Source of the DNA: Pseudarthrobacter cellobiosi
GTDB taxonomy: Bacteria > Actinomycetota > Actinomycetes > Actinomycetales > Micrococcaceae
Reading direction: 5' to 3'
Assembly: GCF_023913755.1 (NCBI RefSeq)
Contig: NZ_JAMXBJ010000050.1
Span: forward strand, 574,610-638,609
Length of the DNA: 64,000 bases
Shown piece by piece: positions 16,052 through 24,888 of the stretch. The stretch's first letter is position 1; the number at the start of each line of letters is the position of its first letter. A program made the translations under genes and the position numbers. The notes under the pieces are model-generated. The model was not told the origin of the DNA and ran no database searches. It saw only the letters and a program-made list of their open reading frames with translations.

Positions 16052-19000
16052 TCGGTGACCTGCTTTCCGCGGACACAGAGCGGACAGACTTCAGGGAGCC
16101 TGCAGCCGTGCCCCCCGTGGCTGCTCTTTGCCGGGTCATGCCTGGCTTCGAAGCTGTTGCCGGACATTACCGCGGCCGCATCGGTGACCATGTCCAGCGC
16201 CCAGTTGTCCTGGGCCTCCAGGGGATCCTGTTGCTGGACGCCAGGGCTTTTGGTTGTCGTACCGAGCTGCGCCAGCACGGCGCCGCCCGGCAAAGGTGAG
16301 CCCGGTACTACCGTGTTGGGCCCTGCTGAGCCGGGCATTCCGTGTACATCGGCGAAACCGCCCGCCAGGACCGCCGCCTGGTAGGCACCCAGCTGGGGAT
16401 GGCGGGACAGCTCTGCCTTGCCAGGCTGCCTTTTGCCCGTCTTGAGGTCCACAATGACGAGCCTTCCTTCGGCGTCGATCTCCAGCCGGTCAACCTGGCC
16501 GCGGAGCACGGCGGCGCGGGGAAGGTCGGTCCCGCCGGCCAAATCTCCGACGGACTCGGCATCGTCCGTCCCGGTGTCCGCCGGCGGAACATCGGACAGC
16601 CGGACCTCAAAGTCCTGCTCGACGCCCAGCAGGCTCCGGCCCTCGCTCCGCATCACCAGGACGTACTGGGCGAGCTTGCGCACCATTGTTTCGGCACGCT
16701 GGAAGTCGAGTTTGCCTTCCCAGTTGTCCTTCATCCCCAGGGTTGGCCACCGGCGGATGAGTTCGGCGACGTACTCGCCCCCGGAGGCTTCCGGCAGGTC
16801 CTGCGCGATGGCGTGCACCAGGGTGCCCAGGCTCCGGGCGAAGTCGGTGGCGGCCTCTCCGCCGGCCGCCTGCACAAACCAGTCGAGCGGTGATTTCTGC
16901 ACGGATTCCACCTTCGACGGCGAGACGTAAACCGTCCCTCCGGGCGGGACAACCGGTTCCGACGTCGTCAAAGGAGGCAGGCCCCACCAGCTGTCCGGAT
17001 GCGCTCCCGGGACCGCCGGTTCCGCGGCGGCAAGTCCGGCCAGGACCCTGGCGGCCTCGGCGGCTTCGGGCTCATACTTTCCATCCAGCTGCGCGTATTG
17101 CCGCAGTTCGGCCACCAGGGCACGCAGCGTCATGGGCCGTTCCACCGGCGTGAAGCCCCTGCCCTCGACGCCCGGCTCAAGCGGCGCCACATAGTCGAGG
17201 AAGGACGACGGCTGGTCGTCCTCGGACGAAACAGCGGTGCAGATCAGCATCTCGCAGGCCCTGGAAACGGCCGTGGAGAAGCTCCGGAGTTCGTCGTAGC
17301 GGATTTCCCGCAGCCGGCTCAGCGGGTCCAGCTGCAATGCATAGCTGACCCCATGCTCGACGGCGTCAGCGTACAGGCTGCTGCCCAGCAGCTCACCGCG
17401 TAGCCGGGTATTGGGCCAGACGCCTTCCTGCAGCCCCGCCACAATGACCACCGGCCACTGCCGCCCGGCAGCACTGGCCGGGGTCATCAGCTCGACGGCG
17501 TCGTCCACCTGGGCCCGCGCGGCCAGGGTATCCATCGGCAACTCCTGGTTCAGGAGGTACTCAAGGAACTGCTCCGGCCCGGCGCCCGGCATCTGGTCCA
17601 CGTAGCGCTCGGCTGTATGGAAGAGCGCCATCATGGCATCAAGGTCCCGGTCGGCTCGGGCTCCATGGGAACCGCCGGTGAGGGCAGATTCGGTCCATGC
17701 GTTGGCCAGTCCGGTGGAGTGCCACAGGGCCCAGAGCACGGTCTCGGCATTGGCGCCGGGCTCGGCGGCTGCGCTCCGCCCTGCCTGGATCATGCGGGCG
17801 GTCCGGCGCGCGGAACGGCCTTCCAGGCCCAGCGTCCCCAGGGCGCCGGGCTCCAGCAATGCTTCAACCAGCAGCGCGTCGCTGGTCCGTCCGCCGCCGC
17901 CCAGCAGCTCTTCCCGCCTCAGCGACTGGCGGAGCCGGCGCAATTCAATGGACGTGGCACCCCCGATGCGCGACGTCAGCAGCGCAACGGCGGCTTCCGG
18001 AGTCAACAACTCGGGATCCAGGGCTATGGCGTAGGCGTCCAACAGCGGGCGCACGGCCACTTCATCGCGGACCGCGGACTCGGCTACCGGGACACGGACC
18101 GGGATCCCCTGGCCCGCGAGGTAGCGCTGCAGCTCACCGAGTTGGCCGCCGTTACGTACAATCACGGCGATCTCGGCCAGGTCGCGGCCATGGTTGACGT
18201 GCTGGTCCAGGATGCGCTGGGCAACGTACCGGAGTTCGTGGACCGGGGACGGTACCAAGTGTGCTTCCACCGTGCCGGCGGACTGCGGCTGGGGTTCGAC
18301 GACGGCGGTGGGCCCGTGCGCGGTTCCGGCCAGGGGTTCGGGCTGCTTGAGCCGCCTGGCCAGCTGGCCGCCCCCACGCTGCGAGATCCGGCCCGCGACG
18401 CCGAGCCAGGCCTCGGCAATGGCCGGGGCGTGCCGATGGGTGTGCCACAGCGGCCGCTCGATGACGCCGGCTGTCGCAGAAAGCAGGCGCGGCAGCTCAG
18501 CGACGAGGTCGGGTCGGGCCCCACGGAAGCCCTGCACAACGGTGTCCGGAGAGTAGGCGACATAGCAGTCCTTGCCGGCGGCGATATCGGCGAGCAGTTC
18601 GAACACGGCAGGGTTCGCCTCCTGCACATCGTCCACCAACACGAGCTGAAGACGATCCCGTTCCGAGGCCAGGAAGTCAGGCTCGTCCTGGAAGATCTGC
18701 CGTGCCGTGGTGATGATGCCGGCGGGGTCGAAGGCCTCCGGCATGCGCAGGTCCAGGACGTCCCGGTACTCGGCGTATAGCGCCGCCGCGGCGATCCAGT
18801 CGGGCCGGCCGCACTGGTGGCCCAGCTCCTCCAGGTCACCGGCGGTCCGGCCGGATTCGATAATCCGGTCGAAGAGTTGGCGTACCTCGTGGCGGAAGCC
18901 GCGCGTCTCCAGTGCCGCTTCCAGGTCCGCAGGCCACGGAAGTTCCAGTCCGGGCAACCGGTGGCCCTCCAGGAGTTCGCGGATGATGAGGTCCTGTTCC

Positions 19001-19473
19001 GGGCCGGACAGGAGGCGCGGCGCGCGCGGAAGCGGAAGGATTCCCTCAGCCTTGGCCCGGCGGATCAGGTCAAACGCATAGGCTGCCCAGGTCCGGGCCG
19101 GTGTGGTGCTCAGACTGCGGTCCAGCCGTGCGGTGAAGCGGTCGCGGAGTGAGTCGGCGGCGAGGCGTCCGGGTGCCAGGATGAGGATCCGCTCCGGGTC
19201 CACGCCGTCCTGCAGGGCCCTACGGACGGCGGCTTCGATCAGGATCGTTGACTTTCCGGTTCCCGGTGCGCCGGGAACCAGGACGGGCCCTGAGCCGTGG
19301 GGCACGTCGACGGCGTCGCGCTGGTCCGCAGACAACGCCGGGACATCGGCGTGCAGTTGCCGCGGCGGGAGAAGCCGCAGGCCCGTTTCGCCGGATCGTC
19401 CGGCTGCGGACGCGGGCCTGGCTGACGTGGGTGCGGACTCGGCGGTATCAACATCGGGGATTGTTACGGTCAC
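16048..19473 (-). CDS. adnA: AdnA-type helicase-nuclease subunit
   Basis: Partner subunit of 1141 residues. Walker A is GAPGTGKSTILIEAAVRRA near residue 70. Walker B reads LVLVDDVQEANPAVFEL, that is DDVQ instead of DEFQ, which fits a weaker or structural ATPase as described for AdnA. The C-terminal nuclease domain shows GTLVHAIAQDLPE, RGQVDRLEIDAEG and LVIVDLKTGKRQ, so the Asp and Lys of the nuclease are present. The extreme C-terminus carries GCRLPEVCPLC, Cys residues resembling the iron-sulfur ligands of RecB-family nucleases. The GTG start at 19473 overlaps the upstream gene's stop (GTGA), and its own stop overlaps the adnB start. A three-gene operon is therefore likely. Resects DNA ends for recombination. 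Confidence 0.88.
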   Translation of the reverse strand: MTVTIPDVDTAESAPTSARPASAAGRSGETGLRLLPPRQLHADVPALSADQRDAVDVPHGSGPVLVPGAPGTGKSTILIEAAVRRALQDGVDPERILILAPGRLAADSLRDRFTARLDRSLSTTPARTWAAYAFDLIRRAKAEGILPLPRAPRLLSGPEQDLIIRELLEGHRLPGLELPWPADLEAALETRGFRHEVRQLFDRIIESGRTAGDLEELGHQCGRPDWIAAAALYAEYRDVLDLRMPEAFDPAGIITTARQIFQDEPDFLASERDRLQLVLVDDVQEANPAVFELLADIAAGKDCYVAYSPDTVVQGFRGARPDLVAELPRLLSATAGVIERPLWHTHRHAPAIAEAWLGVAGRISQRGGGQLARRLKQPEPLAGTAHGPTAVVEPQPQSAGTVEAHLVPSPVHELRYVAQRILDQHVNHGRDLAEIAVIVRNGGQLGELQRYLAGQGIPVRVPVAESAVRDEVAVRPLLDAYAIALDPELLTPEAAVALLTSRIGGATSIELRRLRQSLRREELLGGGGRTSDALLVEALLEPGALGTLGLEGRSARRTARMIQAGRSAAAEPGANAETVLWALWHSTGLANAWTESALTGGSHGARADRDLDAMMALFHTAERYVDQMPGAGPEQFLEYLLNQELPMDTLAARAQVDDAVELMTPASAAGRQWPVVIVAGLQEGVWPNTRLRGELLGSSLYADAVEHGVSYALQLDPLSRLREIRYDELRSFSTAVSRACEMLICTAVSSEDDQPSSFLDYVAPLEPGVEGRGFTPVERPMTLRALVAELRQYAQLDGKYEPEAAEAARVLAGLAAAEPAVPGAHPDSWWGLPPLTTSEPVVPPGGTVYVSPSKVESVQKSPLDWFVQAAGGEAATDFARSLGTLVHAIAQDLPEASGGEYVAELIRRWPTLGMKDNWEGKLDFQRAETMVRKLAQYVLVMRSEGRSLLGVEQDFEVRLSDVPPADTGTDDAESVGDLAGGTDLPRAAVLRGQVDRLEIDAEGRLVIVDLKTGKRQPGKAELSRHPQLGAYQAAVLAGGFADVHGMPGSAGPNTVVPGSPLPGGAVLAQLGTTTKSPGVQQQDPLEAQDNWALDMVTDAAAVMSGNSFEARHDPAKSSHGGHGCRLPEVCPLCVRGKQVTE

Positions 19474-19886
19474 ACAGACATTTCATCATCAGCCACCGAC
19501 AATCTATGCAGCCGCCGCTCCAGCTGCTCCGCAATGGCGTCGATCCGGTCGAAGTCTTCCTCGCCCGGTGCCCAGCGTGCTGCCATCAGGTCCACCCGCC
19601 ATTTGCCTTCGCCGGTGCGCCGGAAAGCATCGTGGTTGCCGAGCAGGGGCGTCCCCTCCTGCAGGTAGTGGCGGAGGGCTTCGGCCTCGTGCCCTTCCGG
19701 ACCCTGGCCGCTTGCTTTGAGGATGCGCCACCACGCGACCTGGCTGCCGTAGTGGCTCATGGCGTGGCCCACCTGCCGTGGACCGCCGGACCCCAGCAGC
19801 TCGGCCACATCACCGTAGGCCAGTGCGGTGCCGGGTGGAACCAGCTCGACCAGCGCGAGCACCGCCTCAATGTACTCAGTCCGCAT
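19470..19886 (-). CDS. alkyltransferase-like protein (MGMT family, no acceptor Cys)
   Basis: Protein of 138 residues with the DNA-binding half of O6-alkylguanine-DNA alkyltransferase. It shows PPGTALAYGDVAELLG and GPRQVGHAMSHYG, but at the active-site position, where methyltransferases have PCHR, it reads VAWWRIL. The methyl-acceptor Cys is absent, as in alkyltransferase-like (ATL) proteins, and the usual His is also replaced. Known ATL proteins bind and flip O6-alkylguanine and hand it to nucleotide excision repair without repairing it themselves. It is the first gene of a tightly overlapped unit with adnA and adnB. A homologue in the same position is known in mycobacteria (Rv3204, from memory). 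Confidence 0.85.
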   Translation of the reverse strand: MRTEYIEAVLALVELVPPGTALAYGDVAELLGSGGPRQVGHAMSHYGSQVAWWRILKASGQGPEGHEAEALRHYLQEGTPLLGNHDAFRRTGEGKWRVDLMAARWAPGEEDFDRIDAIAEQLERRLHRLSVADDEMSV

Positions 19887-19949
19887 ACCTCAAGGTTACC
19901 GGCAGTGGCGTTGGCGGATCCTGTCGGTGCTGGCCGGTAGCGTTGAAGC

Positions 19950-20657
19950 ATGACCTCCTGGAACACCCTCCCCCGCGCAGCCTTCGATCTCGAAACCACC
20001 GGACGGAATTCGCGTGCCGCGCGGATCGTCACGGCGTCGGTCACCGTGGTGGACCACAAGGGGGACGTCATCACCGAACACGAATGGCTGGCCGATCCCG
20101 GTGTCGAAATCCCTACCGACGCCAGCGATATCCACGGCATCACCACGGAGCAGGCCCGGCGTGAAGGACGGCCGGCCCATGAAGTCACCGGAGAGCTCGC
20201 AACTGTCCTGCAGGACCTGTTCGACGCCGGGATTCCGGTCATTGCCTTCAACGCCAGCTACGACTTCACCGTCCTGGCCGCCGAGTCCGCCCGCTACGGC
20301 GTCCGGCAGTTGAGCCGCTTCCCCGTCCTGGACCCGTTCATCATGAACAAGCAGGTGGACCGTTACCGCAAGGGTAAGCGCACATTGACCGCTTTGTGTG
20401 AGGAATACGGCATTACGCTGGACAATGCCCACACGTCGGCCGCGGACGCTTTGGCCACGCTCCGGATGCTGGATGCCATGGCCATCAAGTTCCCTAAGCT
20501 CAAGATGCCGGCCAGCCAGCTTCACGAACTGCAAAAGGACTGGGCTGTCAGCCAAGCGGCGGACTTCCAGAACTACCTGCGCAAGACTAAGCCCGCCGCC
20601 GTGATCGAAGGCGAATGGCCCGTCCTCCCCCCGGAAGACGCCAGCGGCGACTTCTAG
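19950..20657 (+). CDS. DnaQ-family 3'-5' exonuclease (DEDDh)
   Basis: Exonuclease of 235 residues. Exo I is AAFDLETTGRNSRAARI (Asp, Glu), Exo II is IAFNASYDFTVLAAE (Asp), and Exo III is DNAHTSAADALATLRML, with the His and Asp typical of DEDDh enzymes. The segment LDPFIMNKQVDRYRKGKRTL is typical of stand-alone actinobacterial 'DNA polymerase III epsilon-like' exonucleases. There is no UvrC-type or BRCT domain. It is divergent from the ATL/adnAB unit with 63 bp between them. Whether it joins a polymerase or acts alone is not visible. Confidence 0.92.
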   Translation: MTSWNTLPRAAFDLETTGRNSRAARIVTASVTVVDHKGDVITEHEWLADPGVEIPTDASDIHGITTEQARREGRPAHEVTGELATVLQDLFDAGIPVIAFNASYDFTVLAAESARYGVRQLSRFPVLDPFIMNKQVDRYRKGKRTLTALCEEYGITLDNAHTSAADALATLRMLDAMAIKFPKLKMPASQLHELQKDWAVSQAADFQNYLRKTKPAAVIEGEWPVLPPEDASGDF

Positions 20658-20936
20658 CTGAGAGCTAACTCACAATTAGGGCGGAACCGCGGACTGCCGC
20701 CGTCGGAACCCTCAGATTCGGCCGCAAGGGCAGCATTCATTCATCAGATGTTCAGGAATAGTTTCATTCGTTCCTTTATTCGGCTAACCGCGCCTTGGAA
20801 CATGACTTTATTCGTCTGGAAGCACTGAAAGCCGGAAATGAGAAGATTAAGTTCAGCGGTAATCCCGCCCGGCCGGCCGGCAGTTGGGAGCAAGGCGCCA
20901 GACGCCACACGCGCAGCCTTAGGCCCGGTTGAACTT
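20658..20936. other. intergenic region before the amino acid ABC transporter
   Basis: About 280 bp without a supported gene. It is noticeably richer in A/T than its surroundings between 20740 and 20850, with several TTCATTC/TTTATTCG-like runs, which fits a promoter or regulatory zone for the transporter. I could not name a -35/-10 pair, an operator or a riboswitch with confidence. No clear rho-independent terminator follows the exonuclease gene. Confidence 0.5.
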
Positions 20937-20966
20937 ATGACTCTGATGAAAGTGACTTCCTCATGA
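20937..20966 (+). CDS. possible nine-residue leader ORF overlapping the transporter start
   Basis: An ATG at 20937 opens a nine-codon frame (MTLMKVTSS) whose TGA at 20964-20966 overlaps the ATG of the binding-protein gene at 20963 in an ATGA arrangement. No good ribosome-binding site is visible for either start. It could couple translation of the transporter to the leader, or be chance. No protein evidence. Confidence 0.25.
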   Translation: MTLMKVTSS

Positions 20967-21898
20967 AGACCAAAGCCATGAAGTGGCTGACCAGCGTTCC
21001 CGTCGCGGTTGCCCTTGCTGTCTCGCTGGCCGCCTGCGGTAGCGGAACGGCCCAGCCGAGCGGCACGCCCACAGATGCCCTCGCCGGCAGCGACCAGCAG
21101 ACGCTGGACAAGTACACCACCGCCGACGTCACGCCGTTGGACCAGATCGACAAGACCAAGCTGGGCCTCAACACCGAAGGCAAGCTGGAAGTTGGCACAC
21201 TCTCCGACGCGCCGCCGAATATCTTCATCGACCCGGCCGGCAAGTTCACCGGCTACGACAACGAGCTGCTGCGCGCCGTTGCCGGAAAGCTTGGCCTCGA
21301 GGTTGAATTCGTAGCCACCGATTTCTCGGCGCTGCTCTCCCAGGTGCAGACGAAGCAGTTCGATGTGGGATCGTCCTCGATCTCCACAACAGACGCCCGC
21401 CGCGCCAACGTGGGCTTCACCAACGGCTACGACTTCGGCTTTATGGCTGTCGTTGCCAAGACCGACAGCGACGTCAAGGGCTTCGCAGACCTGGATGCCA
21501 ATGTCCGCATCGGCGTTGTCCAGGGCACTGTCCAGGACGACTACGTCACCAACACCCTGAAGCTCGAGCCGGTCCGTTTCCCGGACTACGCCACCGTGTA
21601 CGCCAACGTGCGCAACGGCCAGATCGATGCCTGGGTGGCACCCTCGCAGCAGGCCACCGGCCAGGTGAAGGACGGCGACGGAACTGTCATCGCCGAGTCT
21701 GTTGTGAACACCCAGAACTTCACCGCTTACGCCGTGAACAAAGACAACAAGGCTCTGATCGACGCTTTGAACTCCGGCCTTGATGCCGTAATTGCTGACG
21801 GCACCTGGTCCAAGCTGACCAAGGAATGGTACCCGGACCGCGAGGCCCCCGCCGACTGGAAGCCGGGAAGCAAAGCTGCTCCGGCTCCCCAGAGCTGA
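20963..21898 (+). CDS. amino acid ABC transporter substrate-binding lipoprotein
   Basis: Periplasmic-binding-protein-like lipoprotein of 311 residues, family 3 (polar amino acids). The signal peptide ends at a lipobox SLAACGSG, with Cys at about residue 28. The domain shows GKLEVGTLSDAPPNIF, FTGYDNELLRAVAGKLGLE, VGSSSISTTDARRANVGFT and VRIGVVQGTVQDDYV, all typical of glutamine/arginine-type binding proteins. The C-terminus is Pro/Ala-rich. It is followed 17 bp later by the permease and then the ATPase, forming an operon. The substrate is a polar or charged amino acid by family, but not decidable from sequence alone. Confidence 0.93.
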   Translation: MKTKAMKWLTSVPVAVALAVSLAACGSGTAQPSGTPTDALAGSDQQTLDKYTTADVTPLDQIDKTKLGLNTEGKLEVGTLSDAPPNIFIDPAGKFTGYDNELLRAVAGKLGLEVEFVATDFSALLSQVQTKQFDVGSSSISTTDARRANVGFTNGYDFGFMAVVAKTDSDVKGFADLDANVRIGVVQGTVQDDYVTNTLKLEPVRFPDYATVYANVRNGQIDAWVAPSQQATGQVKDGDGTVIAESVVNTQNFTAYAVNKDNKALIDALNSGLDAVIADGTWSKLTKEWYPDREAPADWKPGSKAAPAPQS

Positions 21899-21915
21899 TC
21901 TGGGCTTAACCGCTT

Positions 21916-22680
21916 ATGGATCTCCTGGACCAGCTGGGTGAAACGTTTCTCAACTGGGAGGAAATGGCGAAAGTCGTTCCCTCCCTTCTCACGGTGGGCT
22001 TGCCCAACACCCTGATCCTTGCGTTGGCCTCGGGCATCCTCGGCTCCTTGTTGGGGCTACTGCTCGCGCTCATGGGCATTTCCCGGAATCCCGTGGCCCG
22101 CTGGGCAGCTCGGATCTACACCGACCTGTTCCGCGGCTTGCCCGCCATTCTGGTCATTCTGGTGATCGGTATTGGGCTGAGCCCCATTGCCCGGGAACTC
22201 ACCGGTAACCGGAACCCCTATCCGCTCGGGATCCTGGCTCTGACGTTGATCGCCGGCGCCTACATCGGCGAGATCTTCCGTTCCGGTATCCAGAGCGTGG
22301 AGAAGGGCCAGTTGGAGGCCTCGCGCGCTTTGGGGTTCAGCTACGGCAAGTCCATGCGCCTGGTGGTGGTGCCACAGGGCATCCGCCGCGTGCTGCCTGC
22401 CTTGGTGAACCAGTTCATCTCGCTGCTGAAGGATTCCTCCCTGGTGTTTGTGCTGGGCCTGGCAGCCTCCGACCGCGAGATTTTCCGGATCGGTAACGAT
22501 GCCATGGCCAACACGGGGAACCTTTCGCCGCTGGTGGCCGCCGGCGTTCTGTATCTGATCCTGACCGTGCCGCTGACACACTTCGTGAACTTCATCGACA
22601 ACCGGCTCCGTACCGGCCGGCCGGAGAAGAAGGAACCGGACGAGCTGGCGGCACCTATCGGCAAGGGGGCACAGGCATGA
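21916..22680 (+). CDS. amino acid ABC transporter permease
   Basis: Inner-membrane permease of 254 residues, His/Glu/Gln/Arg/opine type. About five membrane segments are visible, starting with LPNTLILALASGILGSLLG. The ATPase-contacting EAA loop reads EASRALGFSYGKSMRLVVVP, followed by GIRRVLPALVNQFISLLKDS, which is typical of this family. It probably works as a homodimer. Its stop codon overlaps the ATPase start (ATGA at 22677), so the ATPase is translationally coupled. Confidence 0.94.
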   Translation: MDLLDQLGETFLNWEEMAKVVPSLLTVGLPNTLILALASGILGSLLGLLLALMGISRNPVARWAARIYTDLFRGLPAILVILVIGIGLSPIARELTGNRNPYPLGILALTLIAGAYIGEIFRSGIQSVEKGQLEASRALGFSYGKSMRLVVVPQGIRRVLPALVNQFISLLKDSSLVFVLGLAASDREIFRIGNDAMANTGNLSPLVAAGVLYLILTVPLTHFVNFIDNRLRTGRPEKKEPDELAAPIGKGAQA

Positions 22681-23414
22681 CGGAATTTACTTCCGGCACC
22701 CTGACCGGCAAGAACCTGCACCTTTCGTTCGGGCATAACCATGTGCTCCGCGGCATCGACCTCCACGTGGAGAAGGGCACTACGGCTTCGGTCATCGGCC
22801 CGTCCGGCTCCGGCAAGTCGACGCTCCTGCGGGTCATGAACCGGCTGATCGAACCGGACCAGGGCGACATCCTGCTGGATGGCCGGTCGGTCCTGAAAGA
22901 CAACCCGGACGAGCTGCGCCAGCGGATCGGCATGGTGTTCCAGCAGTTCAACCTGTTCCCGCACAAGACCGTGCTGGACAACGTCTCGCTCGCGCTGCGG
23001 AAGCTCCGGAAGCTCTCCAACGAGCAGGCGCGCGCCGAAGCCCTGGAGCAGCTGGACCTGGTGGGCCTCAAGCACAAAGCTGATGCCCGCCCGGCCAACC
23101 TCTCCGGCGGCCAGCAGCAGCGCGTTGCAATCGCCCGTGCGTTGGCCATGAAGCCTGAGGTGATGTTCTTTGACGAGGCCACCTCAGCGCTCGACCCCGA
23201 GCTCGTGAAGGGCGTCCTGGCGCTGATGACCGACCTCGCCAAGGGCGGCATGACCATGGTGGTGGTGACCCACGAAATGGGCTTCTCCCGCAACGTCTCA
23301 GACACCGTCACGTTTATGGATGCCGGCGTCGTGGTCGAATCGGGTCCGCCGGAGCAGATCTTCACGGCGCCCGCAACGGACCGCCTGAAGGGCTTCCTTT
23401 CGGACGTGCTGTAG
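22677..23414 (+). CDS. amino acid ABC transporter ATP-binding protein
   Basis: ABC ATPase of 245 residues that powers the transporter encoded just upstream. Walker A is GPSGSGKSTLLRVMNRL, the Q-loop is MVFQQFNLFPHKTVLDN, the signature is NLSGGQQQRVAIARALA, Walker B is EVMFFDEATSALDPE, and the switch His is in VVVTHEMGFSRN. The motif set matches the GlnQ/GluA type. It is the last gene of the operon, with a strong terminator 13 bp after the stop. Confidence 0.95.
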   Translation: MTEFTSGTLTGKNLHLSFGHNHVLRGIDLHVEKGTTASVIGPSGSGKSTLLRVMNRLIEPDQGDILLDGRSVLKDNPDELRQRIGMVFQQFNLFPHKTVLDNVSLALRKLRKLSNEQARAEALEQLDLVGLKHKADARPANLSGGQQQRVAIARALAMKPEVMFFDEATSALDPELVKGVLALMTDLAKGGMTMVVVTHEMGFSRNVSDTVTFMDAGVVVESGPPEQIFTAPATDRLKGFLSDVL

Positions 23415-23426
23415 GCGCACCAACAG

Positions 23427-23495
23427 AAAATCCCCGTCTCCCGGACTTTTCCCCCACGCATGGTGCGGGGATTTGTCCGGGAGGCGGGGATTTTC
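23427..23495. terminator. bidirectional rho-independent terminator
   Basis: The arm AAAATCCCCGTCTCCCGGAC (23427-23446) pairs with GTCCGGGAGGCGGGGATTTT (23475-23494) over 20 bp with a single G-T exchange. T-runs occur on both strands. It sits between two convergent operons, the amino acid transporter (plus) and hemL (minus), and can serve both. Confidence 0.9.
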
Positions 23496-23539
23496 TTGCT
23501 TCAGCCGTTGCGGGCGCCCGTCAACGGCCGACGGCGGCG

Positions 23540-24859
23540 CTAGGCTGTCGCGGCAGCTGCAGCCTTCGCGGCGGCCGGGAGGGCGTCAAAGATCCGGTTC
23601 ATCGCGGCGTCGTCGTGGGCGGCCGAGAGGAACCAGGCCTCAAAGACCGACGGCGGCAGGTAAACGCCGGATTCCAGCATGGAGTGGAAGAACGGCGCGT
23701 ACCGGAAGGTTTCCTGGGCCTGGGCGTCAGCATAGTTGTGGACGCCGTTCGCGGACGTGCCGAACGCCACGGAGAAGAGGTTCCCGGCGAACTGGACGGA
23801 ATGGTCCACCCCGGCACTGCCCAGGGCCGCGGACAGTGCCGAGGAGAGCTCCAGCGAGCGGGCGTCCACAAATGAGTAGACGTCGCGGGTGGCGTGCGTC
23901 AGGGTGGCTACGCCGGCTGCCATGGCCACGGGGTTCCCGGACAGCGTTCCGGCCTGGTACACCGGGCCGAGGGGCGCGAGGTAGTCCATAACGTCGGCAC
24001 GCCCGCCGAGGGCCGCCGTCGGCATTCCGCCGCCGATGACTTTTCCGAAGGTGAGCAGGTCAGGGGTCCACGGGTCCATTGCGTCAGCAGCGCCGCCGGT
24101 GAGCCCCCAGTAGCCGGAGTAGCCGGTACGGAAGCCGGTGAGCACTTCGTCCAGAATCAGCAGGGCGCCGTGCTCGCGGGTGATGCGGGACAGTCCCAGG
24201 TTGAAGCCCTCCCCCGGTGTCACTACGCCCATGTTGGCGGGGGCGGCTTCGGTGATGACGGCCGCGATGTTGGGCCCGTGCGCGGCAAAGGCGGCTTCGA
24301 CGGCGGCGAGGTCGTTGTAGGGCAGGACCAGCGTTTCGGCGGCAGTGGCTTCGGTGACGCCGGCCGAGCCCGGCAGCGCCAGGGTGGCAACACCCGACCC
24401 TGCAGCGGCGAGAAGCCCGTCCAGGTGGCCGTGGTAGCAGCCGGCGAACTTGATGATGAGGTTCCGGCCGGTGAAGCCTCGGGCCAGTCGGACTGCCGTC
24501 ATGGTGGCCTCGGTGCCGGTGGAGACCATACGGACGCGTTCGGCGGCCGGCACACGCTCCCGGACGATGGCTGCCAGGTTGGCCTCGTCCGGCGTGGAGG
24601 CTCCGAACGAGAGGCCGCGGTCAACCGCTGCGTGGACGGCCGCCAGGACGGCCGGGTGGGCGTGCCCCAGCAGCGCCGGGCCCCAGGAGCAGACCAAGTC
24701 GACGTATTCTTTGCCGTCGGCGTCGGTCAGGTAAGGACCCTGGGCCGAAACCATGAACCGCGGGGTTCCACCCACCGAGCCGAAGGCACGGACGGGTGAG
24801 TTGACGCCGCCGGGCATCAGGGTCTGGGCACGGGCGAAGAGGGCTTCGGAACGAGTCAT
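23540..24859 (-). CDS. hemL: glutamate-1-semialdehyde 2,1-aminomutase
   Basis: PLP enzyme of 439 residues that converts glutamate-1-semialdehyde to 5-aminolevulinate, the second step of the C5 haem pathway. The PLP Lys is Lys273 in LLTFGKVIGGGMP. The pocket segments STGTEATMTAVRLAR, AGCYHGHLDG and LILDEVLTGFR are intact. The N-terminus SEALFARAQTLMPGGVNSPV is typical. The ATG at 24859 is clear. It lies at the downstream end of the haem gene run, after hemB and the flavin monooxygenase-like gene. A hairpin at 24889-24920 separates it from the latter, so it may have its own promoter or be attenuated. Confidence 0.97.
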   Translation of the reverse strand: MTRSEALFARAQTLMPGGVNSPVRAFGSVGGTPRFMVSAQGPYLTDADGKEYVDLVCSWGPALLGHAHPAVLAAVHAAVDRGLSFGASTPDEANLAAIVRERVPAAERVRMVSTGTEATMTAVRLARGFTGRNLIIKFAGCYHGHLDGLLAAAGSGVATLALPGSAGVTEATAAETLVLPYNDLAAVEAAFAAHGPNIAAVITEAAPANMGVVTPGEGFNLGLSRITREHGALLILDEVLTGFRTGYSGYWGLTGGAADAMDPWTPDLLTFGKVIGGGMPTAALGGRADVMDYLAPLGPVYQAGTLSGNPVAMAAGVATLTHATRDVYSFVDARSLELSSALSAALGSAGVDHSVQFAGNLFSVAFGTSANGVHNYADAQAQETFRYAPFFHSMLESGVYLPPSVFEAWFLSAAHDDAAMNRIFDALPAAAKAAAAATA

Positions 24860-24888
24860 GCCCCTATTCTTCCATCCTGTGCGGTGGC

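Noticed and set aside
20658..20936. Riboswitch before the amino acid transporter
   Set aside because: No conserved aptamer blocks recognised; only an A/T-richer stretch is visible.
23427..23495. Considered as a mobile-element end or small RNA
   Set aside because: A 20-bp stem with T-runs on both sides between convergent operons is fully explained as a bidirectional terminator.
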